Assembly: GCA_019749945.1 (NCBI GenBank)
Contig: JAIEPF010000016.1
Span: 131,352-195,351 of the forward strand
Reading direction: 5' to 3'
DNA: 64,000 bases
Source: Burkholderiales bacterium
GTDB lineage: Bacteria > Pseudomonadota > Gammaproteobacteria > Burkholderiales > SG8-41
Shown here: piece after piece, positions 37,895 through 46,406 of the stretch
How positions within the stretch are numbered: position 1 is the first letter of the stretch
Layout of the letters: each line of letters begins with the position of its first letter
Notes under the pieces: model-generated
Databases searched by the model: none
Told to the model about the DNA's origin: nothing
The model's input: only the letters and a program-made list of their open reading frames with translations
Position numbers and translations under genes: made by a program

Positions 37895-40510
37895 CTAAAC
37901 GTCGCCCGCCCTGACCACATGAGCATAATCCACGCCCAGTGAAACAAAGTGCGCCTTGCCGCACTGGATTTTCATCCACTCCGTGCCGCGCAGTTTCAAT
38001 TCATCCACGGTGCCCTTGGTTTCCCGCACCAGATAGACCTTCTCGTCGTGTTCCCGGACGATGGCCCAGTCCGGGTTGTAGGTGCCGACAGGGGTTTCAA
38101 CCTTGAACCACGGCGGCAGCTTGATAAACAGCTTGATGTCATTCCGCGCGCTCATCTCCTCGGCAAACTTTCGCTCCACCTCGGAATCGTACGGAACGAC
38201 GTCGTAAATCGAATTGTCGACCTCGATCATGCCGGTCAGGTAACCGCTGATTTCCTTTTCCTCGAACAGCATCATTTCGTATTCGCGACCGGCGATGCGC
38301 TCGTACTTGATACCGGCGACCATCAGTTCACGCAACTCGGTTTCGATGGCGAGCAGGGCCTGGTCGAGGAAGTGCTGCGGATTGTGTTTGACCTCGTCCA
38401 GTCGGCCTGACCGGATCAGGATTTCCGCCAGCGTTGCACGCGTCAGTTCGGTCTTGCCCTGCAGGTAGCCCAGCAGATCGGGAATTTTCCAGACCTGGTA
38501 ACCGGCCTGCGCCTGGGTCACGCTGAGCAGCGCCGTATCCAGGCCCTGGTCACCCACGCGCAGCTCGGCCTTCTGCACCCGGATCGCGGCAGGTTTGATG
38601 GGGTCCATCGCGGCAAGGCGTTTTGCGGCGGCGTCGATCAGGGTTTTGCTTTCATAATCAACGGCATATCGCGTCTTGTGCTTAATGCGCTCCCACAGGG
38701 CCTGGAAATCCGGATTCAGTTTCCAGCCCGGCCGCAGTTTGGCTGTACGCTGTTTTTTCTTGTTGGCGATGCGCCCGCCGAAACTGACGCCGCATTCCTC
38801 CTCGATTTCCGTCTGCAACTGGCGTGCGAATTCCTCGTAACTCTCATTGGCGATCACCGTCAGCCGGTTGATCGCCGGATCGGAGCAGCGTTCTCCCGTT
38901 TCCAGCACCGGCAGGCGCAGGCCGCGGCCGATTTCCTGGCGCTTTTTGATTTCGGATCTGGTTTCGTTGAGTGTGCAGATCTGGAACACATTGGGGTTGT
39001 CCCAGCCTTCGCGCAGCGCCGAGTGGCTGAAAATGAAGCGCAGCGGCTCTTCCGGCGACAGCAGCCGCTCCTTGTCGCGCATGATCAATTCATAGGCTTC
39101 GTCATCGGCCGCTGTGTCGCCGCGGGTGTCCTTGGGCACCCCCTTTGCCTGCGCGAAATAGCCGTTGTGCACCTGCTCCACCGGCAGCGGGTCGAGTTCC
39201 GGGTATTTCGCCGACAGTTCCTGATAGGCCTCGATAAACCAGCGGCGGATCTTGCCGTCGGCCGCGGCGTAATGAGCTACGCGATCGATAAAAAACAAGG
39301 ACAGCACTTTCAGCCGCTGTCCCGCCGGCAATATCTTGCGGATGCGTTTTTCCTTGTCGAAATGTTCGCGCACCGTTTCGCGGATTTGCACCCGCATCAC
39401 TTCGTCGTTGCGTCCGCCGTGGGTCTGGCCGGCGCCCAGCGCCAGGCCGTTGGTGAAGCTGATGCGCTGGTCACCGGCATTGATTTCGTCAATCATGTAA
39501 CCCTTGTAGCTCTCGCGCCCGCCGGACAGTGCGTGCAGATCCGTGCCGCCCGCGCTGACGGCGATGGTCTTGCGCTGCGGCGCGCCTTTGGCATTGACGT
39601 CGATGACCAGTTTCGCGGTGATCTTTTTTGCCGTGGCCTTGATCGACTCGACATGGATATAGGGTTGGTTGAAATCCGGGTCGTCGAGCACCGAATCGAC
39701 CTCGATGCGTTTGACCAGCTTCAGGTCGTAGGCCTGAACCGGATTGAGCCGGTAGAGCAGATGGTGGACGTTGCGGTGTGTCGCCGAATAACGCAGCGTG
39801 CACAGCGGACTGAGACTGGCGATGGCTTCCTGCGCCGGCGCGCTTTCCATGTTCTGCGGCTCGTCCATGATCACGATGGGCCGCGCTGCCTGGATGAATT
39901 CGATGGGCTTGCGGCCCGACAGCCGGTCGTTGTCGCGGTGGATCACGTTGTTTGACGGCTTGTTGAAGGCGTCGATGTTGATCACAAGCACCTGCAACGT
40001 GGTCGCCGCGGCGAACTGGCGCAGCTTTGACACCTGCCGCGAATCGTAGACCCAGCTGTCGACCGGCACATTGCCGTAAAGCATCGCAAAATGCTCCTGC
40101 GTCAGCCGCAGGCTGGCCATCACGCCTTCGCGGATCGCCACGCTGGGTACCACGATGATGAATTTGCAGAAACCGTGGCGCTGGTGCAACTCGTGCATGG
40201 TGCGCAGATAGACGTAGGTCTTGCCGGTGCCGGTTTCCATTTCGACGGAGAAATGTTTGTCGGCGAGTTCGGTGCTTTCGGCGATGCCGTTGCGCTGCTG
40301 TACCCGGCGTATGTTGGCGAGCAGCGCGTCATCATTCAGCACCAGTTGGTTGCCGCTGCCCAGTTCATTGAACAGGCCGCCGGCGTCGGCCGTGGTGTCG
40401 AGGCGGATTTCGAAGGCGCCGGAGGCCAGCGGCTGGCCTTCGAACACATCGAGCACCGCGTTGATGGCGTCGCGCTGGTAGGGCTGGTCGCCGTCGAAGC
40501 GGATTTTCAT
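37895..40510 (-). CDS. res: Type III restriction enzyme, Res subunit
   Basis: ATP-dependent helicase-nuclease that with Mod cuts DNA carrying two head-to-head unmodified sites. The 871-residue protein has Walker A METGTGKTYVYL near residue 95, the DEAD-type box VIMDEPQNM, helicase motif VI region EIKKRQEIGRGLRLPV, and a C-terminal PD-(D/E)xK nuclease (NPDWAIVREHDEKVYLVRET, then KG). Length is near that of EcoP15I Res (about 970), somewhat short but with all motifs. It starts 16 bp after mod on the same strand. Confidence 0.94.
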   Translation of the reverse strand: MKIRFDGDQPYQRDAINAVLDVFEGQPLASGAFEIRLDTTADAGGLFNELGSGNQLVLNDDALLANIRRVQQRNGIAESTELADKHFSVEMETGTGKTYVYLRTMHELHQRHGFCKFIIVVPSVAIREGVMASLRLTQEHFAMLYGNVPVDSWVYDSRQVSKLRQFAAATTLQVLVINIDAFNKPSNNVIHRDNDRLSGRKPIEFIQAARPIVIMDEPQNMESAPAQEAIASLSPLCTLRYSATHRNVHHLLYRLNPVQAYDLKLVKRIEVDSVLDDPDFNQPYIHVESIKATAKKITAKLVIDVNAKGAPQRKTIAVSAGGTDLHALSGGRESYKGYMIDEINAGDQRISFTNGLALGAGQTHGGRNDEVMRVQIRETVREHFDKEKRIRKILPAGQRLKVLSLFFIDRVAHYAAADGKIRRWFIEAYQELSAKYPELDPLPVEQVHNGYFAQAKGVPKDTRGDTAADDEAYELIMRDKERLLSPEEPLRFIFSHSALREGWDNPNVFQICTLNETRSEIKKRQEIGRGLRLPVLETGERCSDPAINRLTVIANESYEEFARQLQTEIEEECGVSFGGRIANKKKQRTAKLRPGWKLNPDFQALWERIKHKTRYAVDYESKTLIDAAAKRLAAMDPIKPAAIRVQKAELRVGDQGLDTALLSVTQAQAGYQVWKIPDLLGYLQGKTELTRATLAEILIRSGRLDEVKHNPQHFLDQALLAIETELRELMVAGIKYERIAGREYEMMLFEEKEISGYLTGMIEVDNSIYDVVPYDSEVERKFAEEMSARNDIKLFIKLPPWFKVETPVGTYNPDWAIVREHDEKVYLVRETKGTVDELKLRGTEWMKIQCGKAHFVSLGVDYAHVVRAGDV

Positions 40511-40526
40511 GCAGTGGGTGCCGCGT

Positions 40527-42350
40527 TCAGACGGTGCGGAAGCTGATGCCGTGCGACCGGGCTTCGAGAACGATGCTGGTTTTCAGCGCGTCGTCGCCGT
40601 TGAATGCAGCGTCCAGGCACAGCATCTGCTGCGGCTGCAGCGCGATCATTGCGCGCAGCACTTCGCGGGAAACTAATTTATTCAATAAAATCAATAGTTT
40701 ATTGTCATCAACTGACCACGCGCCGGCACCGGCTACCGTGACCGGCGTGACTTTGCACGACAGCGGCAGGCCGCTTTTCAGGACAAGTTCGTAGAGGATG
40801 TCCTGCTCGCTGCGCGCCTGGCCGCTGTTGTCGGCATAGAGCTGCAACTGCTCTGCGAGTTTTGCCGGATCATCGGGTGTGCGTTCGGCGTTCCAGATGC
40901 GGAAATTGCTGGACGACAGCTTGAAGGCGCGGAAACCGCGGGTGGATTTCTTGCCGCCGTCTTCCTTGTCGAGTCTGGCGATGACGCGGCGCACGCGTTC
41001 GCGGGTGATGTGAGCGATTGTAGGGAACGTCAAGTTTTCAACCGGCTCAGGTAACTGTACCAAAATTGCTTTGCGATTTCCGTCGTCTTCAGCGTTTAGT
41101 GTGAGCAAAGCATGAGCGGTTGTACCAGAGCCTGCGAAAAAATCTAATACGATAGCTTGCTTATCGGCTGCAATTCTTGCGAGAAACTCAATGAGTTTAT
41201 GCGGCTTCGGGTTGTCAAATGGTGCGCGTGGGAATATTTCCGCCAAGCTGGTTTTTCCAGTGCGTGTCCGACCAAAGCGATCCTCAATGAGGAGTGAGCG
41301 TGGGATCGCACCCTCTTTTTTATAATTTTTCGTATATACAAAACCATCCTTGAACACTAATTCATTGTGTCTGGAGGCGACGGTTTCTTTGCCCCACCTC
41401 CAACGAGCCACCTTGTTGTCCTTGTCTTTGTGATGAACAGTGTAAGTCTTGCCGTCTGGGCCTTTTATCGGGAAGTCGAGGCTCTCGATATATCCCAGAC
41501 TTTGTTTGTCCAGGCGATCTAAAGAGTATTCACCATTCTCATCTTGAAGGTTGTAATTCGTTGTGACTGTGGCATGTCTGTCCAGATGAAACTCAAGCGA
41601 GGCAGCGTTTCTCGCGAAACCCAGGATGTATTCGTGGTCTACTGCGACAAACCGACTGTCGTTGGCTCCGCCGCTCTTGCTTTTCCATATGAACTGAACG
41701 ACAAAATTTTCTTCACCGAAAACTTCATTCATCAGCATCCGCAGGTTATGTACTTCGTTGTCGTCGATGCTGACAAAAATCACGCCGTCATCGCGCAGCA
41801 GGTTGCGCGCGAGGAACAGTCTCGGGTACATCATGCTTAACCATTTGGAGTGGTAGCGGCCGCTGCTTTCGGTATTGGTCGTTCTTTGTAATCCTTCCTC
41901 ACTGACCTGTCCTGAATACCGCAGGTAATCACTCAGCCCCTCATGGAAATTGTCAGGGTAAATGAACTCCTTGCCGGTGTTGTATGGCGGGTCGATGTAG
42001 ATCATCTTGACCTGGCCGTGGTACGACTTCTGCAGCAGTTTCAGCACTTCGAGGTTGTCGCCCTCGATGATCAGGTTTTCGCTTTGATCCCAGTTGACGC
42101 TGTCCCCGGGCATCGGCAATAGCGTGCCGACCGAAGGCGCCCGCACATTGCGGAAGGCGTCGGCCTTGCCGGCCCAGTTCAGGCCGTAGCGCTCGGGACT
42201 CTGGTCGATGTGGTCGCCGAGCGCCGCCCTGAGCCTGTCGAAATCCACCCGGCCTTCGCTGAACACCTGCGGCGCCGCTGCGCGCAACTGCGCCAGCAGA
42301 TCCGCGACGGGATCCGGGGACGCGAGCGGCAGCTGGGTGTCCTCCGACAT
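40527..42350 (-). CDS. mod: Type III DNA methyltransferase, Mod subunit
   Basis: N6-adenine methyltransferase that recognises the target for both modification and restriction. The 607-residue protein has motif IV DPPYNTGKEF at residues 120-129 and motif I FAGSGTTAHAL at 405-415, the beta-class order with the target recognition domain in between. The central coding region (about 41030-41990) is visibly AT-richer than both ends, consistent with exchange of the specificity part. An isolated AT-rich patch near the 3' end (40670-40710) contains an IHF-consensus match. Divergent from the regulator gene at 42493. Confidence 0.95.
   Translation of the reverse strand: MSEDTQLPLASPDPVADLLAQLRAAAPQVFSEGRVDFDRLRAALGDHIDQSPERYGLNWAGKADAFRNVRAPSVGTLLPMPGDSVNWDQSENLIIEGDNLEVLKLLQKSYHGQVKMIYIDPPYNTGKEFIYPDNFHEGLSDYLRYSGQVSEEGLQRTTNTESSGRYHSKWLSMMYPRLFLARNLLRDDGVIFVSIDDNEVHNLRMLMNEVFGEENFVVQFIWKSKSGGANDSRFVAVDHEYILGFARNAASLEFHLDRHATVTTNYNLQDENGEYSLDRLDKQSLGYIESLDFPIKGPDGKTYTVHHKDKDNKVARWRWGKETVASRHNELVFKDGFVYTKNYKKEGAIPRSLLIEDRFGRTRTGKTSLAEIFPRAPFDNPKPHKLIEFLARIAADKQAIVLDFFAGSGTTAHALLTLNAEDDGNRKAILVQLPEPVENLTFPTIAHITRERVRRVIARLDKEDGGKKSTRGFRAFKLSSSNFRIWNAERTPDDPAKLAEQLQLYADNSGQARSEQDILYELVLKSGLPLSCKVTPVTVAGAGAWSVDDNKLLILLNKLVSREVLRAMIALQPQQMLCLDAAFNGDDALKTSIVLEARSHGISFRTV
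40689..40701 (+). promoter_or_regulatory. IHF-consensus-like site inside mod
   Basis: AATCAATAGTTTA matches WATCAANNNNTTR within an AT-rich patch of an otherwise GC-rich part of mod, about 180 bp upstream of the res start. Function is not known. Confidence 0.25.
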
Positions 42351-42429
42351 GGTGTGGTTGTTTTGTGCGGACGGACGGGCCGTTCCGGAATACGTGCGGG
42401 CGGCAGGGGCTGCCCGCGGAAGCGGCTAT

Positions 42430-42457
42430 GTTACTTTTGGTTACTGTATTCAGCAAC
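42430..42457 (+). promoter_or_regulatory. Candidate operator between mod and the Cro/CI-type regulator
   Basis: GTTAC occurs at 42430-42434 and again at 42440-42444, one helical turn apart. The second begins an inverted repeat GTTACTG-TATT-CAGCAAC (42440-42457, one mismatch). Repressor-type repeats in a divergent promoter region point to autoregulation. Confidence 0.4.
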
Positions 42458-42492
42458 TGAAGATTACCGTTCGGAATGGTACGGTTGCCGCC

Positions 42493-42906
42493 ATGGCAAA
42501 CAGCGATGGCCGTGAGGCGTTCAGCAAACGATTGCGGCAGGCCCTGCAGCAGGGCGGGGTTGGGGTGGACAGTCCGACGCGCCTGGCGGGCGACTTCAAC
42601 GACCACTATTCCGGCAAGGGTGTGACTCAGCAGGCGGTGCGCAAGTGGCTGAACGGCGAGGCCATACCCGCGCATGACAAGATCATGGCGCTGGCCGACT
42701 GGCTGGAAGTCGGCGCGGAGTGGCTGGAATACGGGAAGGGCAGTGCGGCCGCGTCAGCGCCGGTGGTACAGCAGGCCGCACCGGCTTATCGCGGCAATCT
42801 GTCTGATGACGAACTGCTGAAGCGTTATCGCAAGCTGAGCCACAGCCAGCAGCGGGCGGTGGCGGAGATTATCTCCGGTCTGGCCGGTAAGGACCGGCGG
42901 CGTTAA
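42493..42906 (+). CDS. Cro/CI-type (XRE-like) transcriptional regulator
   Basis: A 137-residue DNA-binding protein: a helix-turn-helix in SPTRLAGDFNDHYSGKGVTQ then QAVRKWLNGEAIPAHDKIMA, followed by LADWLEVGAEWLEYGKG, a Q/A-rich linker and a helical tail (LSDDELLKRYRKLSHSQQRA). This lambda-repressor-like family is common in betaproteobacteria. It is divergent from mod, 143 bp apart, and may control the restriction-modification genes as C proteins do for some type II systems. The reading frame extends back to 42208 inside mod, but the ATG at 42493 begins the conserved part. Confidence 0.8.
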   Translation: MANSDGREAFSKRLRQALQQGGVGVDSPTRLAGDFNDHYSGKGVTQQAVRKWLNGEAIPAHDKIMALADWLEVGAEWLEYGKGSAAASAPVVQQAAPAYRGNLSDDELLKRYRKLSHSQQRAVAEIISGLAGKDRRR

Positions 42907-42934
42907 ACACCGCAAAACCCCGGTGTTGTCGCTG

Positions 42935-43052
42935 TTGTAGCCCGGATGAGCGGAGCGCTATCCGGGGGAAGAAATGGTGGTGGTCACAAGGCAACCCTTT
43001 CGGCCGCTACGCGGCCCCGGATTGCGGCCTTCGGCCTCCATCCGGGCTACAA
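42935..43052 (+). repeat. REP/BIME palindromic element
   Basis: Two REP units in opposite orientation. The outer ends TTGTAGCCCGGATG (42935-42948) and CATCCGGGCTACAA (43039-43052) are a perfect 14-bp inverted repeat; each unit also folds locally (CCCGGAT...ATCCGGG). The TAGCCCGGATGAGCGGAGCG type is a widespread proteobacterial REP moved by RAYT transposases. No RAYT gene is in the window. It sits between the regulator and the ltaE 3' end, where it can act as a bidirectional terminator. Confidence 0.8.
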
Positions 43053-43063
43053 AACCTGCAAAC

Positions 43064-44101
43064 CTATTTGGTGGTGTTTTTCCAGATTTCGCGGCAGGCG
43101 CCGATGGCGGCATCGACCTCGGCATTGCCGATATGACGGTGGGTGACAAAACGCAGTGATCCGGAATCCGCCGGACTCACCGCAATGTCGTGCGCCCTGA
43201 AGGCTTCCGCCCATGATGCGGCGCTGCGGCCGCTGGCACGCACATTGACCCGCACGATGTTGGTTTCGACGTCTGCCGGATCGATCAGTGATGCGTCAAT
43301 GGCGTGGAATCCGCCGGCGAGTTTTTTTGCGCTGGCGTGATCTTCATGCAGGCGATCCATCATGGTTTCCAGCGCGACGATGCCGGCTGCGGCAATCGAG
43401 CCGGCCTGGCGCATGTTGCCGCCGACCATGCGCCGGAACGGACGCGCGCGCTCGATGAAGGCGCTGGAGCCGCACAGCACCGAGCCGACCGGGGCGGACA
43501 GCCCTTTGGATACGCAGAAACACACCGAATCGGTGTGGCGCGCGATGTCCGCCGCCGGCACGCCCAGCGCCACCGCGGCGTTGAACAGCCGCGCGCCGTC
43601 GGTGTGCACGGGAATGCCGTGCTGTTGCGCGAGGTCATGCACCATTTTCATGTGTGCCAGCGGCAGCACCGTGCCGCCGGCGCCGTTGTGGGTGGTTTCC
43701 ATGCAGATCAGCGCGGTGCCGAAATTGTTGCGGGTCATCGGCCGCACCGCTTCGCGCAACGCGGTCTCGTCCATCGCACCGCGCGTGCCGGGGATGCCCT
43801 TGTAGAACACGCCGGCGACCGCGGCGAGCCCGCCGAGTTCGGTGTTGAGCATGTGCGCGCCGCGCTCAAGCAGCACTTCGCCTGCGCGCTGCGTGTGCGC
43901 GAGCACCGCAACCAGGTTGGTCATCGTGCCGCTGGGCATGTAGAGGCCGGCTTGTTTGCCGGTGCGTGCCGCAGCCAGCGCTTCGAGTCGGATCACGGTC
44001 GGATCGCCGTCGCGGGAATCATCACCCTGGGTTGCGGTCTGCATTGCCGCGAGCATCGCCGCGGTGGGCTGGGTGACGGTGTCGGTGCGTAAATCAATCA
44101 T
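43064..44101 (-). CDS. ltaE: Low-specificity L-threonine aldolase
   Basis: PLP enzyme that splits threonine or allo-threonine to glycine and acetaldehyde. The 345-residue protein starts MIDLRTDTVTQPTAAMLAAM, has GDDSRDGDPTVIRLEALAAA, HTDGARLFNAAVALGV (Asp binding the PLP nitrogen) and CFCVSKGLSAPVGSVLCGSS with the Schiff-base Lys. Length is normal. Its 3' end abuts the BIME. Confidence 0.93.
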   Translation of the reverse strand: MIDLRTDTVTQPTAAMLAAMQTATQGDDSRDGDPTVIRLEALAAARTGKQAGLYMPSGTMTNLVAVLAHTQRAGEVLLERGAHMLNTELGGLAAVAGVFYKGIPGTRGAMDETALREAVRPMTRNNFGTALICMETTHNGAGGTVLPLAHMKMVHDLAQQHGIPVHTDGARLFNAAVALGVPAADIARHTDSVCFCVSKGLSAPVGSVLCGSSAFIERARPFRRMVGGNMRQAGSIAAAGIVALETMMDRLHEDHASAKKLAGGFHAIDASLIDPADVETNIVRVNVRASGRSAASWAEAFRAHDIAVSPADSGSLRFVTHRHIGNAEVDAAIGACREIWKNTTK

Positions 44102-44152
44102 GGTGATTTTGAGTGGTCGGTATCGTGGTTTGATCAGGGAATGCGGGCGATT

Positions 44153-44758
44153 CTAATAACACTCTTCCTGTCCCGCGGGTTGCACCGGGCGCGGGACAAA
44201 ACCAAAACGCGCGGGAACTTCGGCGGCGCGCAGCGGTTTGACGGGGATGCGGGTGTTTTCCAGCGCGAGTTCCAGCGCGACATCCCGTCCGGCCTGCAAT
44301 GCATCCAGCGTCGCCGCCAGCGCGGCTTCGCCGGTGACTCCGCCGGGGCTGCTGAAACGGGGCACCAGGGTTTCAAGATCGGCGTCATGGATCAGGCCGA
44401 TGCCGAGATCGGTATCGAGCAGCAGTTGTCCTGCGTCATCAATATAGGCGGCGTGGATGCTGTCGACCGCGGCACCGCTGTGCGAGGCCAGCGCCAGCGC
44501 GGCTCCCGGCGCCGAAGTGATGCGGTAAACATGCGGCGTGTAATCCAGCGTGACATAAACGCGCTGCGGCCCGTTCTGCAAAAACCAGCGGCCCTGGTCA
44601 TCATGGCCGTAGTTGCGGCCGAAAAACGCGGCAATGCCGGCATTGGCGACGCGTTCGCCTTTCAGCAGCCAGTGGCCGCGGCGGTCGAGTGACAGCCAGC
44701 CATACACGGAAGGGACGTTAGGCCACTTGGCCATGCCACGGAGTACGAGATCATCCAT
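44153..44758 (-). CDS. Conserved betaproteobacterial protein of unknown function
   Basis: A 201-residue soluble protein that begins MDDLVLRGMAKWPNVPSVYG, followed by WLSLDRRGHWLLKGERVANA, FFGRNYGHDDQGRWFLQNGP and VTLDYTPHVYRITSA. I recognise this N-terminal pattern as a conserved betaproteobacterial family annotated only as a DUF, but I am not certain of the number. No catalytic motif, signal or membrane segment is visible. It is 51 bp upstream of ltaE on the same strand. Confidence 0.75.
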   Translation of the reverse strand: MDDLVLRGMAKWPNVPSVYGWLSLDRRGHWLLKGERVANAGIAAFFGRNYGHDDQGRWFLQNGPQRVYVTLDYTPHVYRITSAPGAALALASHSGAAVDSIHAAYIDDAGQLLLDTDLGIGLIHDADLETLVPRFSSPGGVTGEAALAATLDALQAGRDVALELALENTRIPVKPLRAAEVPARFGFVPRPVQPAGQEECY

Positions 44759-44819
44759 GACTTCAATTTATCACAGGGGCGGGCGGGGCCTGATTCTGTC
44801 GCCGGTATTGATGCGGGCC

Positions 44820-45557
44820 TCAGCCGGTCATGGACTTGGGCGCTCTTTTAGTGGCGGGCAACAGGCGTTCAAATTCCTTTTTGACCACGGCGTAACATTC
44901 ACAGACGCGGTCTTCCAGCCCGGATCGCTCGATGACCGTGATGTGGCCGCGGCGGTACTGGATAAGACCTGCGCGCTGCAATGCCCCGGCGGATTCGGTA
45001 ATGCCTTCCCGTCGCACACCGAGCATGCGGGCAATCAATTCCTGGGTCATGACCAGCACCTGCGACGGCGTGCGATCGATGGTCAGCAGCAGCCAGCGGC
45101 ACAATTGCTGCTCCACGGAGTGGTGCCGGGTGCAGGCGGTGGTCTGCATCATTTGCGTGATCAGCGCCTGGGTGTAACGCAGCAACAAGCTCTGCAAGGC
45201 ACCGGCTTTGTCGAATTCCTGCTTCAGGATGCGGCGGTTCAGACGGTAAGCCTGCCCCATGGTATGCACCACGGCCGAGCTCGAAGTGGTGTTTCCCCCG
45301 GTGAGCAGGGAGATGCCGACCATGCCTTCATTCCCAACCCCCGCAGATTCGGCGGAGGCCCCCGATTCCGTGACATAGTGCAGAGACACAATGGCCGTGA
45401 TCGGGAAATAGGCGTACTGCGATTGTTTGTCCGGTTCGTAGACCATTTCGCCGAGCAGCATCGGCACCAGTTCCAGATGCAGGGACAACCGGTCGAACTC
45501 TGCGTCAGGCAATGCGGCGAGCAGATGATTTTGTTTCGGATTGTGAGGTAACGACAT
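44820..45557 (-). CDS. Crp/Fnr family transcriptional regulator
   Basis: A 245-residue regulator with an N-terminal cyclic-nucleotide-binding-like barrel (PMLLGEMVYEPDKQSQYAYF, GNEGMVGISLLTGGNTTSSS) and a C-terminal winged helix of the Crp type (LVMTQELIARMLGVRREGIT, ALQRAGLIQYRRGHITVIER). The Fnr iron-sulfur cysteines are missing, and the cAMP phosphate loop (RxS/T) is not evident, so it probably senses something else. It lies 24 bp downstream of the response regulator gene, in the same leftward cluster as the hybrid kinase. Confidence 0.87.
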   Translation of the reverse strand: MSLPHNPKQNHLLAALPDAEFDRLSLHLELVPMLLGEMVYEPDKQSQYAYFPITAIVSLHYVTESGASAESAGVGNEGMVGISLLTGGNTTSSSAVVHTMGQAYRLNRRILKQEFDKAGALQSLLLRYTQALITQMMQTTACTRHHSVEQQLCRWLLLTIDRTPSQVLVMTQELIARMLGVRREGITESAGALQRAGLIQYRRGHITVIERSGLEDRVCECYAVVKKEFERLLPATKRAPKSMTG

Positions 45558-45581
45558 GACAGAGCGCCAGGATTACGGCTG

Positions 45582-46406
45582 TTATTTTTTTACGGTGAGT
45601 TCGACGCCGATTCCGCGGTATCCGATGAATCGGCAGGACTGGTTGAACATCGGCTCACCACTGACCTGAAACCGCTGTTGTGAGCCATCGCTGTTGGTGC
45701 GGCTGAAGACAAAATCGAGGAAGGGCTGTCTCGCGGCGATGAACTGCTGCAGTGTTGCCCGCTCTTCTTCGTTCCAGCCGGGCGCCTGTCCGGAGGGCAC
45801 CTCGTCCGCAAGAGGACCGACCCGGATGCCCAGCATTTCCAGGACCGGCCCGGAAACCTTGATGAAGTTGCCGTTTTCATCCTGTTCCCAATACCAGTCG
45901 GAAGCGAGTTCGGTCAGGCTGCGATAGCGGGCTTCGCTTTCGCGCAGTTCTGCAGTTCGTTCCAGCACTTTTTGTTCCAGCAAAATGTTGTGCTCCTCGA
46001 GTTTTTTGTAGAGCAGCCGCACTTCCAGCATGTTGCGGATGCGTGTTTTGACTTCGACCAGATCAAAGGGTTTGCTGACAAAATCCCTGGCGCCTGCCAG
46101 CAACGCGCGCAGTTTGTGGCCGGGCTGTGCGGTGATCACCAGCACCGGCAGGTAGCCGTCGGTGGGGTTGGTTTTGAGTCCTTCGATCACCTGGAATCCG
46201 TCCATTTTCGGCATCTGCAGGTCAAGCAGGATCAGGCTGTAGGCATTCTTGCGATGCAGTGCAAAGACCTGTTGTGGATCCATCGTCGTGTCAACGTTCG
46301 TGTGCCCGGCCTCAAGCAGCATTTGCCGGAGCAGGGCGACATTGGCCTCCTGGTCATCGACGATCAGGATGCTGGCATTGAGAATGTCGGATTCGGCAAT
46401 GGTCAT
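45582..46406 (-). CDS. Response regulator with C-terminal PAS domain
   Basis: A 274-residue two-component output without a DNA-binding or GGDEF domain. Receiver domain at about 10-130: ILIVDDQEANVALLRQMLLE, LILLDLQMPKMDGF (phospho-Asp) and DFVSKPFD (Lys). A coiled-coil linker (LLYKKLEEHNILLEQKVLER) leads to a PAS domain (RYRSLTELASDWYWEQDENG). It overlaps the hybrid kinase stop by 4 bp, so the two are coupled. It may act through protein contact rather than DNA. Confidence 0.88.
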   Translation of the reverse strand: MTIAESDILNASILIVDDQEANVALLRQMLLEAGHTNVDTTMDPQQVFALHRKNAYSLILLDLQMPKMDGFQVIEGLKTNPTDGYLPVLVITAQPGHKLRALLAGARDFVSKPFDLVEVKTRIRNMLEVRLLYKKLEEHNILLEQKVLERTAELRESEARYRSLTELASDWYWEQDENGNFIKVSGPVLEMLGIRVGPLADEVPSGQAPGWNEEERATLQQFIAARQPFLDFVFSRTNSDGSQQRFQVSGEPMFNQSCRFIGYRGIGVELTVKK

